Both the position numbers and the translations under genes were made by a program. From Polyangia bacterium (GTDB lineage: Bacteria > Myxococcota_A > Polyangia > Polyangiales > Polyangiaceae), in the NCBI GenBank assembly GCA_030433055.1, contig JAUILJ010000667.1, forward strand, positions 1 through 5,099: a stretch of 5,099 bases of DNA, in the 5' to 3' direction. Shown here piece after piece: positions 1 through 5,099 of this stretch. Position 1 is the first letter of the stretch; each line of letters opens with the position of its first letter. Below the pieces are notes generated by a model. That model did not search any database. It saw only the letters and a list, made by a program, of their open reading frames with translations, and was not told where the DNA came from.

Positions 1-24
1 GGATCACGACCCGAACCGTCGATT

Positions 25-900
25 TCACGGCGCCGCGTCCTCGAGCAGTTCACTGCTCTTCACCACCGCATCGATCTCCTGGAGCGTTCTCAAGAGCGGG
101 CGCACCAAACCAAGCGGCCAGGAATTCGGGCCATCACTCAACGCTTGTTCGGGGCGGGGGTGAGTCTCCATGAAGAGCCCCGCAACTCCCGCAGCGACCG
201 CCGCTCGAGCGAGCACTGGCACCATCTGTCGATCACCACCAGACCGATCGCCGAGCCCACCGGGACGCTGCACCGAGTGCGTGGCGTCGAACGTCACCGG
301 ACACCCGCTCACGCGCATCTGCGCCAAGCCGCGCATGTCCACGACGAGGTTGTTGTAGCCAAAGCTCACGCCCCGCTCGCACACCAGCACTTGATCGTTG
401 CCCGCGTTTCGCAACTTCTGCACCACGTGAGTGATGTCCGACGGCGCGAGGAACTGACCCTTCTTCACGTGTACGGGCTTCCCCACACGCGCAACCCGCT
501 CCAGGTAGCTGGTCTGCCTGCACAAGAACGCGGGGGTCTGAAGGACGTCGACCACCGCGCCCACCTCAGCGAGGGGTGTGTCTTCATGCACGTCCGTCAA
601 CGTCAACGCACCAGTAACCGACTTCACTCGCTCGAGCGCCCGCAGACCTCGCTCGATGCCGATCCCACGGAACGCTCCGCTAGCGGTGCGGTTCGCCTTG
701 TCGAAGCTCGCCTTGAACACGAATGGCATGTCCAGTTCTCGAGTCAGCTCGACGAGGGCGTGAGCGATCTCGAGTACCAAGCTCTCGCTCTCGATCACAC
801 ACGGGCCAGCGATCAGCAGCAGCGGACTACGTTGCGTCACCTCCAGGTGCCCTAGGCGCACGCCCAGAAGCCCCTTCTGTTCGAACTGCGGATTGTCCAT
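25..900 (-). CDS. kdsA: 3-deoxy-8-phosphooctulonate synthase (KDO-8-P synthase), metal-dependent class
   Basis: This cytoplasmic enzyme condenses phosphoenolpyruvate with D-arabinose 5-phosphate to give KDO-8-phosphate, the precursor of the KDO sugar that joins lipid A to the LPS core. The 291-residue product spans the whole family TIM barrel. Visible motifs are AGPCVIES (31-38), the substrate-binding FKASFDKANR (62-71), PAFLCRQT (123-130), KKGQFLAP (146-153), FGYNNLVVD (180-188), DATHSVQ (205-211) and METHP (244-248). Cys34, His208, Glu245 and Asp256 align at a constant offset of 23 with the Aquifex aeolicus metal ligands Cys11, His185, Glu222 and Asp233. Asparagine replaces this cysteine in the metal-independent E. 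coli enzyme, so this one should need a divalent metal. The ATG at 900-898 is preferred; a GGAG lies 11 bases upstream, which is only moderate support. A GTG at codon 14 is the alternative. The N-terminus is about 23 residues longer than in Aquifex. The gene is divergent from the glycosyltransferase operon. Confidence 0.97.
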   Translation of the reverse strand: MDNPQFEQKGLLGVRLGHLEVTQRSPLLLIAGPCVIESESLVLEIAHALVELTRELDMPFVFKASFDKANRTASGAFRGIGIERGLRALERVKSVTGALTLTDVHEDTPLAEVGAVVDVLQTPAFLCRQTSYLERVARVGKPVHVKKGQFLAPSDITHVVQKLRNAGNDQVLVCERGVSFGYNNLVVDMRGLAQMRVSGCPVTFDATHSVQRPGGLGDRSGGDRQMVPVLARAAVAAGVAGLFMETHPRPEQALSDGPNSWPLGLVRPLLRTLQEIDAVVKSSELLEDAAP

Positions 901-943
901 ACTTCAGCGCGCTCCGCCGAGGTACCCAGAGCCCCCAGGCAGC
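901..943. promoter_or_regulatory. divergent intergenic spacer between kdsA and the glycosyltransferase operon
   Basis: These 43 bases separate the divergent starts of kdsA and the glycosyltransferase gene and should hold or border both promoters. I see no convincing -35/-10 pair on either strand, and the spacer is too short for two separate full promoters. At least one promoter probably extends into the neighbouring coding sequence. An AGG at 937-939 sits 4 bases before the plus-strand ATG. On the minus strand a GGAG (complement of 912-915) sits 11 bases before the kdsA ATG. The regulatory role is inferred from position only. Confidence 0.35.
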
Positions 944-1633
944 ATGGAACCGATTCGAATCTTCATAGGCTATGACCCACGGGAGAGCGTAGCGTACCAC
1001 GTGCTGAGTCACAGCCTGCTGCGCCTGAGCAGCGGCCCCCTCTGCATCACCCCGCTCTCCCTGGCGAGCGTCGCCCACTGCTTCAAGCGGGAGCGCGACC
1101 CAAACCAGTCTACGGACTTCGCGTTCAGCCGCTTCCTGGTCCCTCACCTATGCGACTTCGACGGCTGGGCACTGTTCATGGACTGCGACATGCTGGCCAG
1201 GACCGACATCCGGCAGCTGTGGGACCTGAGGGACGACCACTTCGCCGCGATGCTGGTGAAGCACGACTACACCCCCAAGCACACGACCAAGTTCCTGGGA
1301 CACGTCCAAACGAGCTACCCGCGAAAGAACTGGTCCAGTGTCGTGCTGTTCAACAACGCTCGGTGTCGCCAGCTCAGCCTGGACTATGTCGGCAGCGCAA
1401 GCGGGCTCGAGCTGCACCGATTCACTTGGCTGCGTGACGCTGAAATTGGTGAGCTACCACGCGCCTGGAACCACTTGGTCGGGGAGTACCCTGCGGACCC
1501 GCGCGCTAGCCTGGTCCACTTCACGCTGGGTGGTCCTTACTTCGAGGCCTACCGCACGTGTGAGTTCGCTGAAGATTGGTACCTCGAGTGGGAACGGCTG
1601 AAGTCCGGTCTCGAAAACGGAGGCCCGCGATGA
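944..1633 (+). CDS. short GT-A-fold (GT8-like) glycosyltransferase
   Basis: This is a probable cytoplasmic nucleotide-sugar glycosyltransferase of 229 residues. The N-terminal IRIFIGYDPRE (4-14) is the first beta strand and nucleotide-binding turn seen in a group of short bacterial glycosyltransferases. MDCDM (79-83) supplies the DxD metal/nucleotide-sugar motif after a hydrophobic strand (WALF). SSVVLFNN (131-138) resembles the GT8 acceptor-side strand, and VHFTLGGPY (191-199) resembles the C-terminal His/Gly motif of GT8. It is shorter than typical GT8 enzymes and has no membrane segment. The ATG at 944 is chosen because the conserved fold begins right after it; a TTG at 893 would add 17 low-complexity residues and overlap kdsA. 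Its stop overlaps the next start (ATGA at 1630-1633). The neighbouring kdsA suggests, but does not prove, work on LPS or another envelope glycan. Donor and acceptor cannot be read from the sequence. Confidence 0.88.
   Translation: MEPIRIFIGYDPRESVAYHVLSHSLLRLSSGPLCITPLSLASVAHCFKRERDPNQSTDFAFSRFLVPHLCDFDGWALFMDCDMLARTDIRQLWDLRDDHFAAMLVKHDYTPKHTTKFLGHVQTSYPRKNWSSVVLFNNARCRQLSLDYVGSASGLELHRFTWLRDAEIGELPRAWNHLVGEYPADPRASLVHFTLGGPYFEAYRTCEFAEDWYLEWERLKSGLENGGPR
1619..1623 (+). promoter_or_regulatory. strong Shine-Dalgarno (GGAGG) for the 78-residue membrane protein
   Basis: GGAGG lies inside the last codons of the glycosyltransferase gene, 6 bases before the ATG at 1630. It decides that start over an in-frame upstream extension to 1576, which would add 18 arginine-rich residues lying inside the glycosyltransferase gene. 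It is the best ribosome binding site in the operon; the two later junctions have only weak ones and probably rely on coupling. Confidence 0.7.
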
Positions 1634-1866
1634 GCGTCGGCGTGCTGGCAGGTGCGCTCACGGGCGCAGGCATCGCGGCACTGTTCGCAATGGCCAGGCG
1701 AACGCCGCTGATCAGAATCATCGCCTTGGGTGCACTCGTGGGAGGAGCTCTGGGCTGGGTGAAGCGCCCCCATGGCGCCACGCAGAATGACTCCGCACGG
1801 CAACACAAGAACAACTTTTCACCCACTCCCCCGCCGACCTCATCGGGAGCCGAGCCGCGGCGATGA
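1630..1866 (+). CDS. small two-helix, glycine-rich membrane protein of unknown function
   Basis: I do not recognise this 78-residue protein. Two hydrophobic segments are visible at about 3-21 and 27-44, separated by a short loop containing Arg22-Arg23. Both are rich in small residues spaced like a glycine zipper (GVLAGALTGAG and GALVGGALG), a pattern that packs helices tightly and is common in small oligomeric membrane proteins. Residues 45-78 form a hydrophilic tail rich in Pro, Ser, Asn and Arg, probably disordered. The gene starts in an ATGA overlap with the glycosyltransferase stop behind a good GGAGG, and ends in an ATGA overlap with the next gene. Both junctions support it as a real translated gene despite its size. 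It may be a membrane partner or scaffold for the neighbouring proteins; that is inference. Confidence 0.75.
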   Translation: MSVGVLAGALTGAGIAALFAMARRTPLIRIIALGALVGGALGWVKRPHGATQNDSARQHKNNFSPTPPPTSSGAEPRR

Positions 1867-2273
1867 GCCTCTCGAGGTTACAGTTCGTGGCCGTAGGCTG
1901 CTTCGGCCTCTACACGTTGACCGCATTTCGCGTTGGCGAGGCGTTCCCCTTCGCGCGCTTCCACATGTTCGATCACTTCATGGTCCGGGCGAGCCGCCTA
2001 GTTGCGATTCCCGCGGACGGTCGCCCCCACGAGATATCGGAGTTCGTGAACTGGGATTGCAAACCGGTGGAGCACGTCGACCGGAGCTGCTTTCAGAGTT
2101 ACCCGGAAGGCGACGCGCGGATCTACAAGGAGCTGGAGTCTTCGCGCGCGGAGAGCTCCGCCCCCCGGGAATCCCTCAAGATCGCACGGCGTGAAATCTC
2201 TACGCCAGACTCCGACGGCCCCGCCGTGATCCGTTACTGCGCCTTGTTGGCGTGCACAGCCCAGGCCAAATGA
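1863..2273 (+). CDS. membrane-anchored cysteine-containing protein, probable partner of the HTTM protein
   Basis: No named family is assigned to this 136-residue protein. An N-terminal hydrophobic segment (about 7-22), preceded by Arg5, looks like an uncleaved signal anchor that places the rest outside the cytoplasmic membrane. Directly after it comes FPFARFHMF (28-36), an aromatic/Pro/Met signature; from memory I associate similar short motifs with small proteins near HTTM-type membrane proteins, but this needs a profile search. The outer part carries four cysteines, Cys66, Cys76, Cys126 and Cys131, enough for two disulfides. Residues 84-118 are charged and probably helical or loosely ordered. 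The gene overlaps both neighbours by ATGA (1863-1866 and 2270-2273). The GGGAG at 1845-1849 is 13 bases from the start, so translation likely depends on coupling to the upstream gene. A short anchored protein before an HTTM gene resembles SdpA before SdpB in layout, without visible sequence similarity. Confidence 0.78.
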   Translation: MSLSRLQFVAVGCFGLYTLTAFRVGEAFPFARFHMFDHFMVRASRLVAIPADGRPHEISEFVNWDCKPVEHVDRSCFQSYPEGDARIYKELESSRAESSAPRESLKIARREISTPDSDGPAVIRYCALLACTAQAK

Positions 2274-3469
2274 GCGGGTACGACCTCCAGCCAGCAGACG
2301 GCACGTGGTACGCCCGGGTGATCGCTACGGTAGCTGGGTTCGACGTCTTGTTCATGACACAGGTGCCGTGGGGTGTCCCCCGCGCCGGTTCGGCGGGTGT
2401 CTTGCACAATCCTTGGCTGCTCACGGCGCTCGCGGGCGCCGCGCTTACGGCGCTGTTTCTCTTCGCAAGAAACCCGGAGCGGATTCGCTGGGGTGCGCTC
2501 GCGCTCGGCTCCACCATTTTCCTCGAGGAAATTTTATTCCACGAGTACGGAGTCCACGAAGAGCCATTCTACCAGCCCGCGAGCGCCCTCTTCGGCTGGT
2601 TGCTCGGGATCCTGATCGTGCGCGCGTTGGCCTACTACGACTCCACGCCGCCCGACTGGTCAGCCTGTCGGCGAGCCGGCCTCGCGGGCGCCACCGCGAT
2701 CGTCGGAGCCACCTATTTCAACGCAGGCATGTCGAAGCTGCTCGCCGAGGGACTGGCCTGGGGTTGGAACCCAGATCACGTCCGCATGATGACACTCGCG
2801 CACCAGCCGCTCCCGCCAACGGCTCTGGACGACGTGCTGATTGGGTACTTGGGGCGCAGCCCCGGCGCGGGACGCTTCGCAGCAGCGTTCACCCTCGTGA
2901 TCGAGCTCGGCGGAGCGGCGTTCGCCGTATCGAAGCGCCTTCGCCCGCTCGCCGCGATCGGCATCGTCGTGTGGCACGCTGGGCTGCTCTTCAGCACCGG
3001 TATCTGCTTCTACGGTGGGCTGGTGCTCATCGTGTGCTTGGGGTTCCGCCAGGTTCCACGCTTCCTCACACGCTGGATCCGAGCCACACGCGTCATGGCC
3101 CCGGAGGCTCCGGTCGGCGCGCGCGCAATCCTGGTCGCAGCCCTGCCCCTCGGGGTGTGCGTGGTCTCGCTGGCGTCGATCCTGACCAGCTGGACCAAGC
3201 GAGGAGCCGTCACATCCCTCGTGGTGTTCATCTTCGCGCTGATCGCACTCACGAGCTTCCCGTGGTCCGCGCTTTGGCGGCGGCTTCGGCGGCGTCCTTG
3301 GAGTGCGTCAGGCTCCCAGCCTGGAGCTCCTCCGGAGCCGCTTCCACCGATTCATTTCCGCGCGGCCTGGTTCGTCGGGCTGGCGTTGGCAGCCATAGTC
3401 ACCGGACTATACCGCCATCCGAATCCGGAGCACCGCCACGACTACTCCTACCTCGAGCGCCACGACTAG
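2270..3469 (+). CDS. HTTM-domain-like multipass membrane protein (vitamin K-dependent carboxylase membrane-domain relative)
   Basis: This is a 399-residue integral membrane protein. Hydrophobic segments lie at about 17-35, 49-66, 73-90, 104-122, 137-152, 203-221, 226-243, 244-259, 285-304, 313-330 and 366-381. Residues 149-157 (YFNAGMSKL) match the YFxAGxxKL context of animal gamma-glutamyl carboxylase, placing Lys156 at the position of its catalytic lysine (Lys218 in human, from memory). About 80 residues later, IEL (211-213), a basic SKRLRPL loop (221-227) and WHAGLLFSTGICFYG (235-249) follow the same order as the HTTM segment of that enzyme, including its histidine. The large lumenal carboxylase domain is absent; the protein continues with three more probable helices, a Pro-rich linker (349-360) and a His-rich tail. 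The start at the ATGA overlap is chosen over a GTG 18 bases upstream. Catalysis, if any, could be epoxidase-, carboxylase- or Sdp-like peptide modification; this cannot be decided here. Confidence 0.82.
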   Translation: MSGYDLQPADGTWYARVIATVAGFDVLFMTQVPWGVPRAGSAGVLHNPWLLTALAGAALTALFLFARNPERIRWGALALGSTIFLEEILFHEYGVHEEPFYQPASALFGWLLGILIVRALAYYDSTPPDWSACRRAGLAGATAIVGATYFNAGMSKLLAEGLAWGWNPDHVRMMTLAHQPLPPTALDDVLIGYLGRSPGAGRFAAAFTLVIELGGAAFAVSKRLRPLAAIGIVVWHAGLLFSTGICFYGGLVLIVCLGFRQVPRFLTRWIRATRVMAPEAPVGARAILVAALPLGVCVVSLASILTSWTKRGAVTSLVVFIFALIALTSFPWSALWRRLRRRPWSASGSQPGAPPEPLPPIHFRAAWFVGLALAAIVTGLYRHPNPEHRHDYSYLERHD

Positions 3470-3493
3470 CGCTCAGAGCGCGGCGCTGGCGCC
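3469..3493. repeat. two adjacent short palindromes across the convergent stop codons
   Basis: GCGCTC-A-GAGCGC (3469-3481) is a perfect inverted repeat that begins at the last base of the plus-strand stop and covers the whole minus-strand stop. It is followed directly by GGCGC-TG-GCGCC (3482-3493). Each could fold into a small GC-rich hairpin after opening the innermost pair. Neither is followed by a T-run on either strand, so a classical intrinsic terminator is not supported. With only 3 bases between the two stop codons, these are the only visible candidates for ending or stabilising transcripts here. The effect is inferred. Confidence 0.4.
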
Positions 3494-5099
3494 AACTGGT
3501 GGCTCGCTGCTCATGATGGTGCGTTCGATACCGTCGAATGAGGTCATGCCCGACCCCGTCGGGTAGAGCTTGCTGTAGTACTCTTGCAGCATGCGCGCCG
3601 CGGAGAACTTCGCCTCGCTCATCTCGATCGAACAGCGCATCATCTGACGCCAGCGGTGGGGCTGTTCGTAGTACGTAGGAATGACCTCCTCGGTCAGGAC
3701 GCGGATGAGGTCCTGCTGATCGTGAGCGTCTTGGTCGTCCCCTTCATAGCCCCCGCCGATCTGCCAGCCGGTTACGCCGTGTTCGCATCCCTCGGGCCAC
3801 CACCCATCGAGCACGCTGCAGTTCAGCACACCGTTCATGGCTGCCTTCATGCCGCTGGTACCGGAGGCCTCCATCGGGCGGCGCGGGTTGTTGAGCCAAA
3901 CGTCAGCGCCGCGGGTCAGGATGCGCCCCAGTTCCATGTCGTAGTTGGGGAGGAACACGACGCTCCGAGGGTAGCGCTTGGTAATGGCAACGATACGCTC
4001 GATGACTGCCTTGCCAGGTAAGTCCTTGGGGTGCGCCTTGCCACTGAACACCAGCTGCAGCTTACCGCTCTTGAGCATCGGCTCGAGGCGCTCGGAATCT
4101 CCGAAGATCAAGTCGGCGCGCTTGTAGGTCGCGGCGCGCCGGGCAAAGCCAACCAAGAGCTTGTCCACGGCGAGCTTCACGCCGGTCCGACGCTCCACCT
4201 CGTCCACGAGCTCCCACTTGAGGTCCTGGTGCGCGTCCCAGAGCGTGTCGGCGTAGCTGTTGTGAATTCGCGGATCTTGCCAAGTCCCCTGATGAACCCC
4301 GTTGGTGATCGCGACGATCGGCGACGCATGCCGAATGTGGGCCCACATCTTGCGAGATGTTTCCCCATGAAGCTGGGCCACACCGTTGGCGATGCGCGAG
4401 AGGCGTAGCCCGGCGACGGTCATTCCAAAGGGGTCTCCACCAATGCGCGCGAGCTGATCTCGAGTGAAAGCCCCCACATCCGCACCTTGCTCGAACAGGC
4501 GCGAGAGCGGATGCACCTCATTGCCCGCGACCACGGGCGTGTGAGTCGTGAACACGACCTTGCGCCTCACTGATTTCCACGCGGCAAAAAACTCGAGACC
4601 CGCGCTCATCTGCTCACGGATCAACTCTAGCCCCGCAAAAGCGGCGTGGCCTTCGTTGAAGTGGTAGACATCTACCTCGTGCCCGAGCGCTCGGAGCAAG
4701 CGCACACCACCGACCCCGAGCAGCACTTCCTGCGCGACTCGGTCGTCGTCGTTCCCCCCGTACAGGCGCCGTGTTAGCCAGCGGTCCGCCTCGTTGAGCG
4801 GCTCGAGGAGGTAGAGCGGAGCTGAACCGTGCAGCTCGCACTTGAGTGCAGTGACCGGAATCAGCTTGCCCCGAATCTTCAGGCTGAACTCGATCCCAGT
4901 CGGCTCCAGTCCTTCACGCGAAGTCGGACGGTTGGCATCGACCACCCGGCCGTCCTTGCCCAAGGTCTGGATGGTGTAGCCCTGATCCCAGAAGATGCCG
5001 ACACCGACCAGCGGCACGCCACCGTCACGCGCCGCCTTCATGGTGTCGCCCGCCAGCACTCCGAGTCCGCCGGAGTAGATGGGGAGCTGCTCGTTGAGA
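3473..5099 (-). CDS. glgP: alpha-glucan (glycogen/maltodextrin) phosphorylase, 5' end beyond the window
   Basis: This GT35 enzyme removes glucose units from glycogen or maltodextrins by phosphorolysis, releasing glucose 1-phosphate in the cytoplasm. The 541 visible residues are in the short bacterial alpha-glucan phosphorylase style. The frame is open to the right edge, where PIYSGGLGVLAGD, a conserved N-terminal-lobe motif, is encoded across the GTG at 5059; that GTG is therefore internal and the true start lies outside. Further motifs are HFNEGHAAF (codons from about 4663 down), HTPVVAGNE (4543-4517), TNGVHQGTW, GFARRAATYKRA, FSGKAHPKDLPGK and NYDMELGR. The PLP-binding EASGTSGMKAAMNG is present, with the Schiff-base lysine codon at 3847-3845, followed by VLDGWWPEG. 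The conserved C-terminal helices are intact and end in a short Ser/Pro/Ala-rich tail. Family members of this type run from about 550 to over 800 residues, so roughly the first hundred residues or more are missing. It converges on the HTTM gene with 3 bases between stops. Confidence 0.97.
   Translation of the reverse strand, partial: LNEQLPIYSGGLGVLAGDTMKAARDGGVPLVGVGIFWDQGYTIQTLGKDGRVVDANRPTSREGLEPTGIEFSLKIRGKLIPVTALKCELHGSAPLYLLEPLNEADRWLTRRLYGGNDDDRVAQEVLLGVGGVRLLRALGHEVDVYHFNEGHAAFAGLELIREQMSAGLEFFAAWKSVRRKVVFTTHTPVVAGNEVHPLSRLFEQGADVGAFTRDQLARIGGDPFGMTVAGLRLSRIANGVAQLHGETSRKMWAHIRHASPIVAITNGVHQGTWQDPRIHNSYADTLWDAHQDLKWELVDEVERRTGVKLAVDKLLVGFARRAATYKRADLIFGDSERLEPMLKSGKLQLVFSGKAHPKDLPGKAVIERIVAITKRYPRSVVFLPNYDMELGRILTRGADVWLNNPRRPMEASGTSGMKAAMNGVLNCSVLDGWWPEGCEHGVTGWQIGGGYEGDDQDAHDQQDLIRVLTEEVIPTYYEQPHRWRQMMRCSIEMSEAKFSAARMLQEYYSKLYPTGSGMTSFDGIERTIMSSEPPVGASAAL

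Noticed and set aside
1..24. Possible start of a minus-strand gene downstream of kdsA (GTG in the complement near 7-9)
   Set aside because: Too few bases remain to show any coding frame or motif.
145..855. 236-codon open frame antisense to kdsA
   Set aside because: The kdsA strand carries every family motif. The antisense product is His/Arg-rich without recognisable features.
893..943. TTG start at 893 for the glycosyltransferase, adding 17 residues
   Set aside because: The extra residues are Pro/Arg-rich, overlap the kdsA start on the other strand, and precede the conserved N-terminal strand that begins right after the ATG at 944.
964..974. Perfect 11-base palindrome CATAG-G-CTATG near the divergent starts, considered as an operator
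   Set aside because: It lies within codons for the conserved IGYD motif of the glycosyltransferase, so the sequence is explained by coding constraint. The arms are only 5 bases and no second copy is seen.
1890..1901. Possible lipoprotein box ending at Cys13 of the 136-residue protein
   Set aside because: The preceding region is only 12 residues, position -3 is Ala, and the hydrophobic stretch continues after the cysteine, which fits a signal anchor rather than a lipoprotein.
1772..2194. 140-codon plus-strand frame spanning the junction of the two small membrane protein genes
   Set aside because: Arg-rich shadow product; the ATGA-linked frames explain the region better.
2305..3516. Long open frame (403 codons) on the plus strand, overlapping the HTTM-like gene in another frame
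   Set aside because: Its product is Arg/Ala/Pro-rich with no folded-domain motifs, typical of an off-frame reading of high-GC DNA. The competing frame shows clear membrane helices and HTTM motifs and starts at an ATGA overlap.
3584..4408. Two antisense open frames (3584-4021 and 4031-4408) inside the phosphorylase gene
   Set aside because: They are mirror images of conserved phosphorylase coding sequence in GC-rich DNA; no domain or start signal supports them.
5057..5059. GTG as the start codon of the phosphorylase
   Set aside because: The codons upstream to the window edge encode the conserved PIYSGGLG part of the same motif, so the GTG is internal and the gene is cut by the window.

Overview
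The window reads as chromosomal DNA of a high-GC Gram-negative bacterium. The Gram-negative call rests on a complete KDO-8-phosphate synthase gene (kdsA), an enzyme needed for lipopolysaccharide. GC content is high throughout, and the mix of genes would suit a Myxococcota/deltaproteobacterial-type genome. That taxonomic placement is inference only. I see no tRNA, rRNA, CRISPR array, insertion sequence or other mobile element.

Layout, left to right: bases 1-24 are a short stretch after the kdsA stop codon and are uninformative. kdsA (25-900, minus strand) is complete. A 43-bp divergent spacer (901-943) separates it from a plus-strand run of four genes. These are a short GT-A/GT8-like glycosyltransferase (944-1633), a 78-residue two-helix membrane protein (1630-1866), a 136-residue membrane-anchored cysteine-containing protein (1863-2273), and a 399-residue multipass protein with the hallmarks of the HTTM / vitamin K-dependent gamma-carboxylase membrane domain (2270-3469). 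Each of the three junctions is the same 4-base ATGA overlap of stop and start, so the four genes look like one translationally coupled operon. Three bases after the last stop lies the convergent stop of a glgP-type alpha-glucan phosphorylase on the minus strand (3473 to beyond the right edge). Its 5' end is outside the window.

kdsA and the phosphorylase are housekeeping genes: LPS KDO synthesis and glycogen/maltodextrin breakdown. The part worth attention is the four-gene cassette. The HTTM-like protein keeps a lysine in the same motif context as the catalytic base of animal gamma-glutamyl carboxylase, but it lacks the large lumenal carboxylase domain. The gene coupled just upstream encodes a short, N-terminally anchored protein with four cysteines on its probable outer face. 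A small anchored protein next to an HTTM protein recalls the SdpA/SdpB arrangement by architecture. With the glycosyltransferase and glycine-zipper-like small protein added, this could be an undescribed envelope-modifying module. The functional link is inference from gene order.
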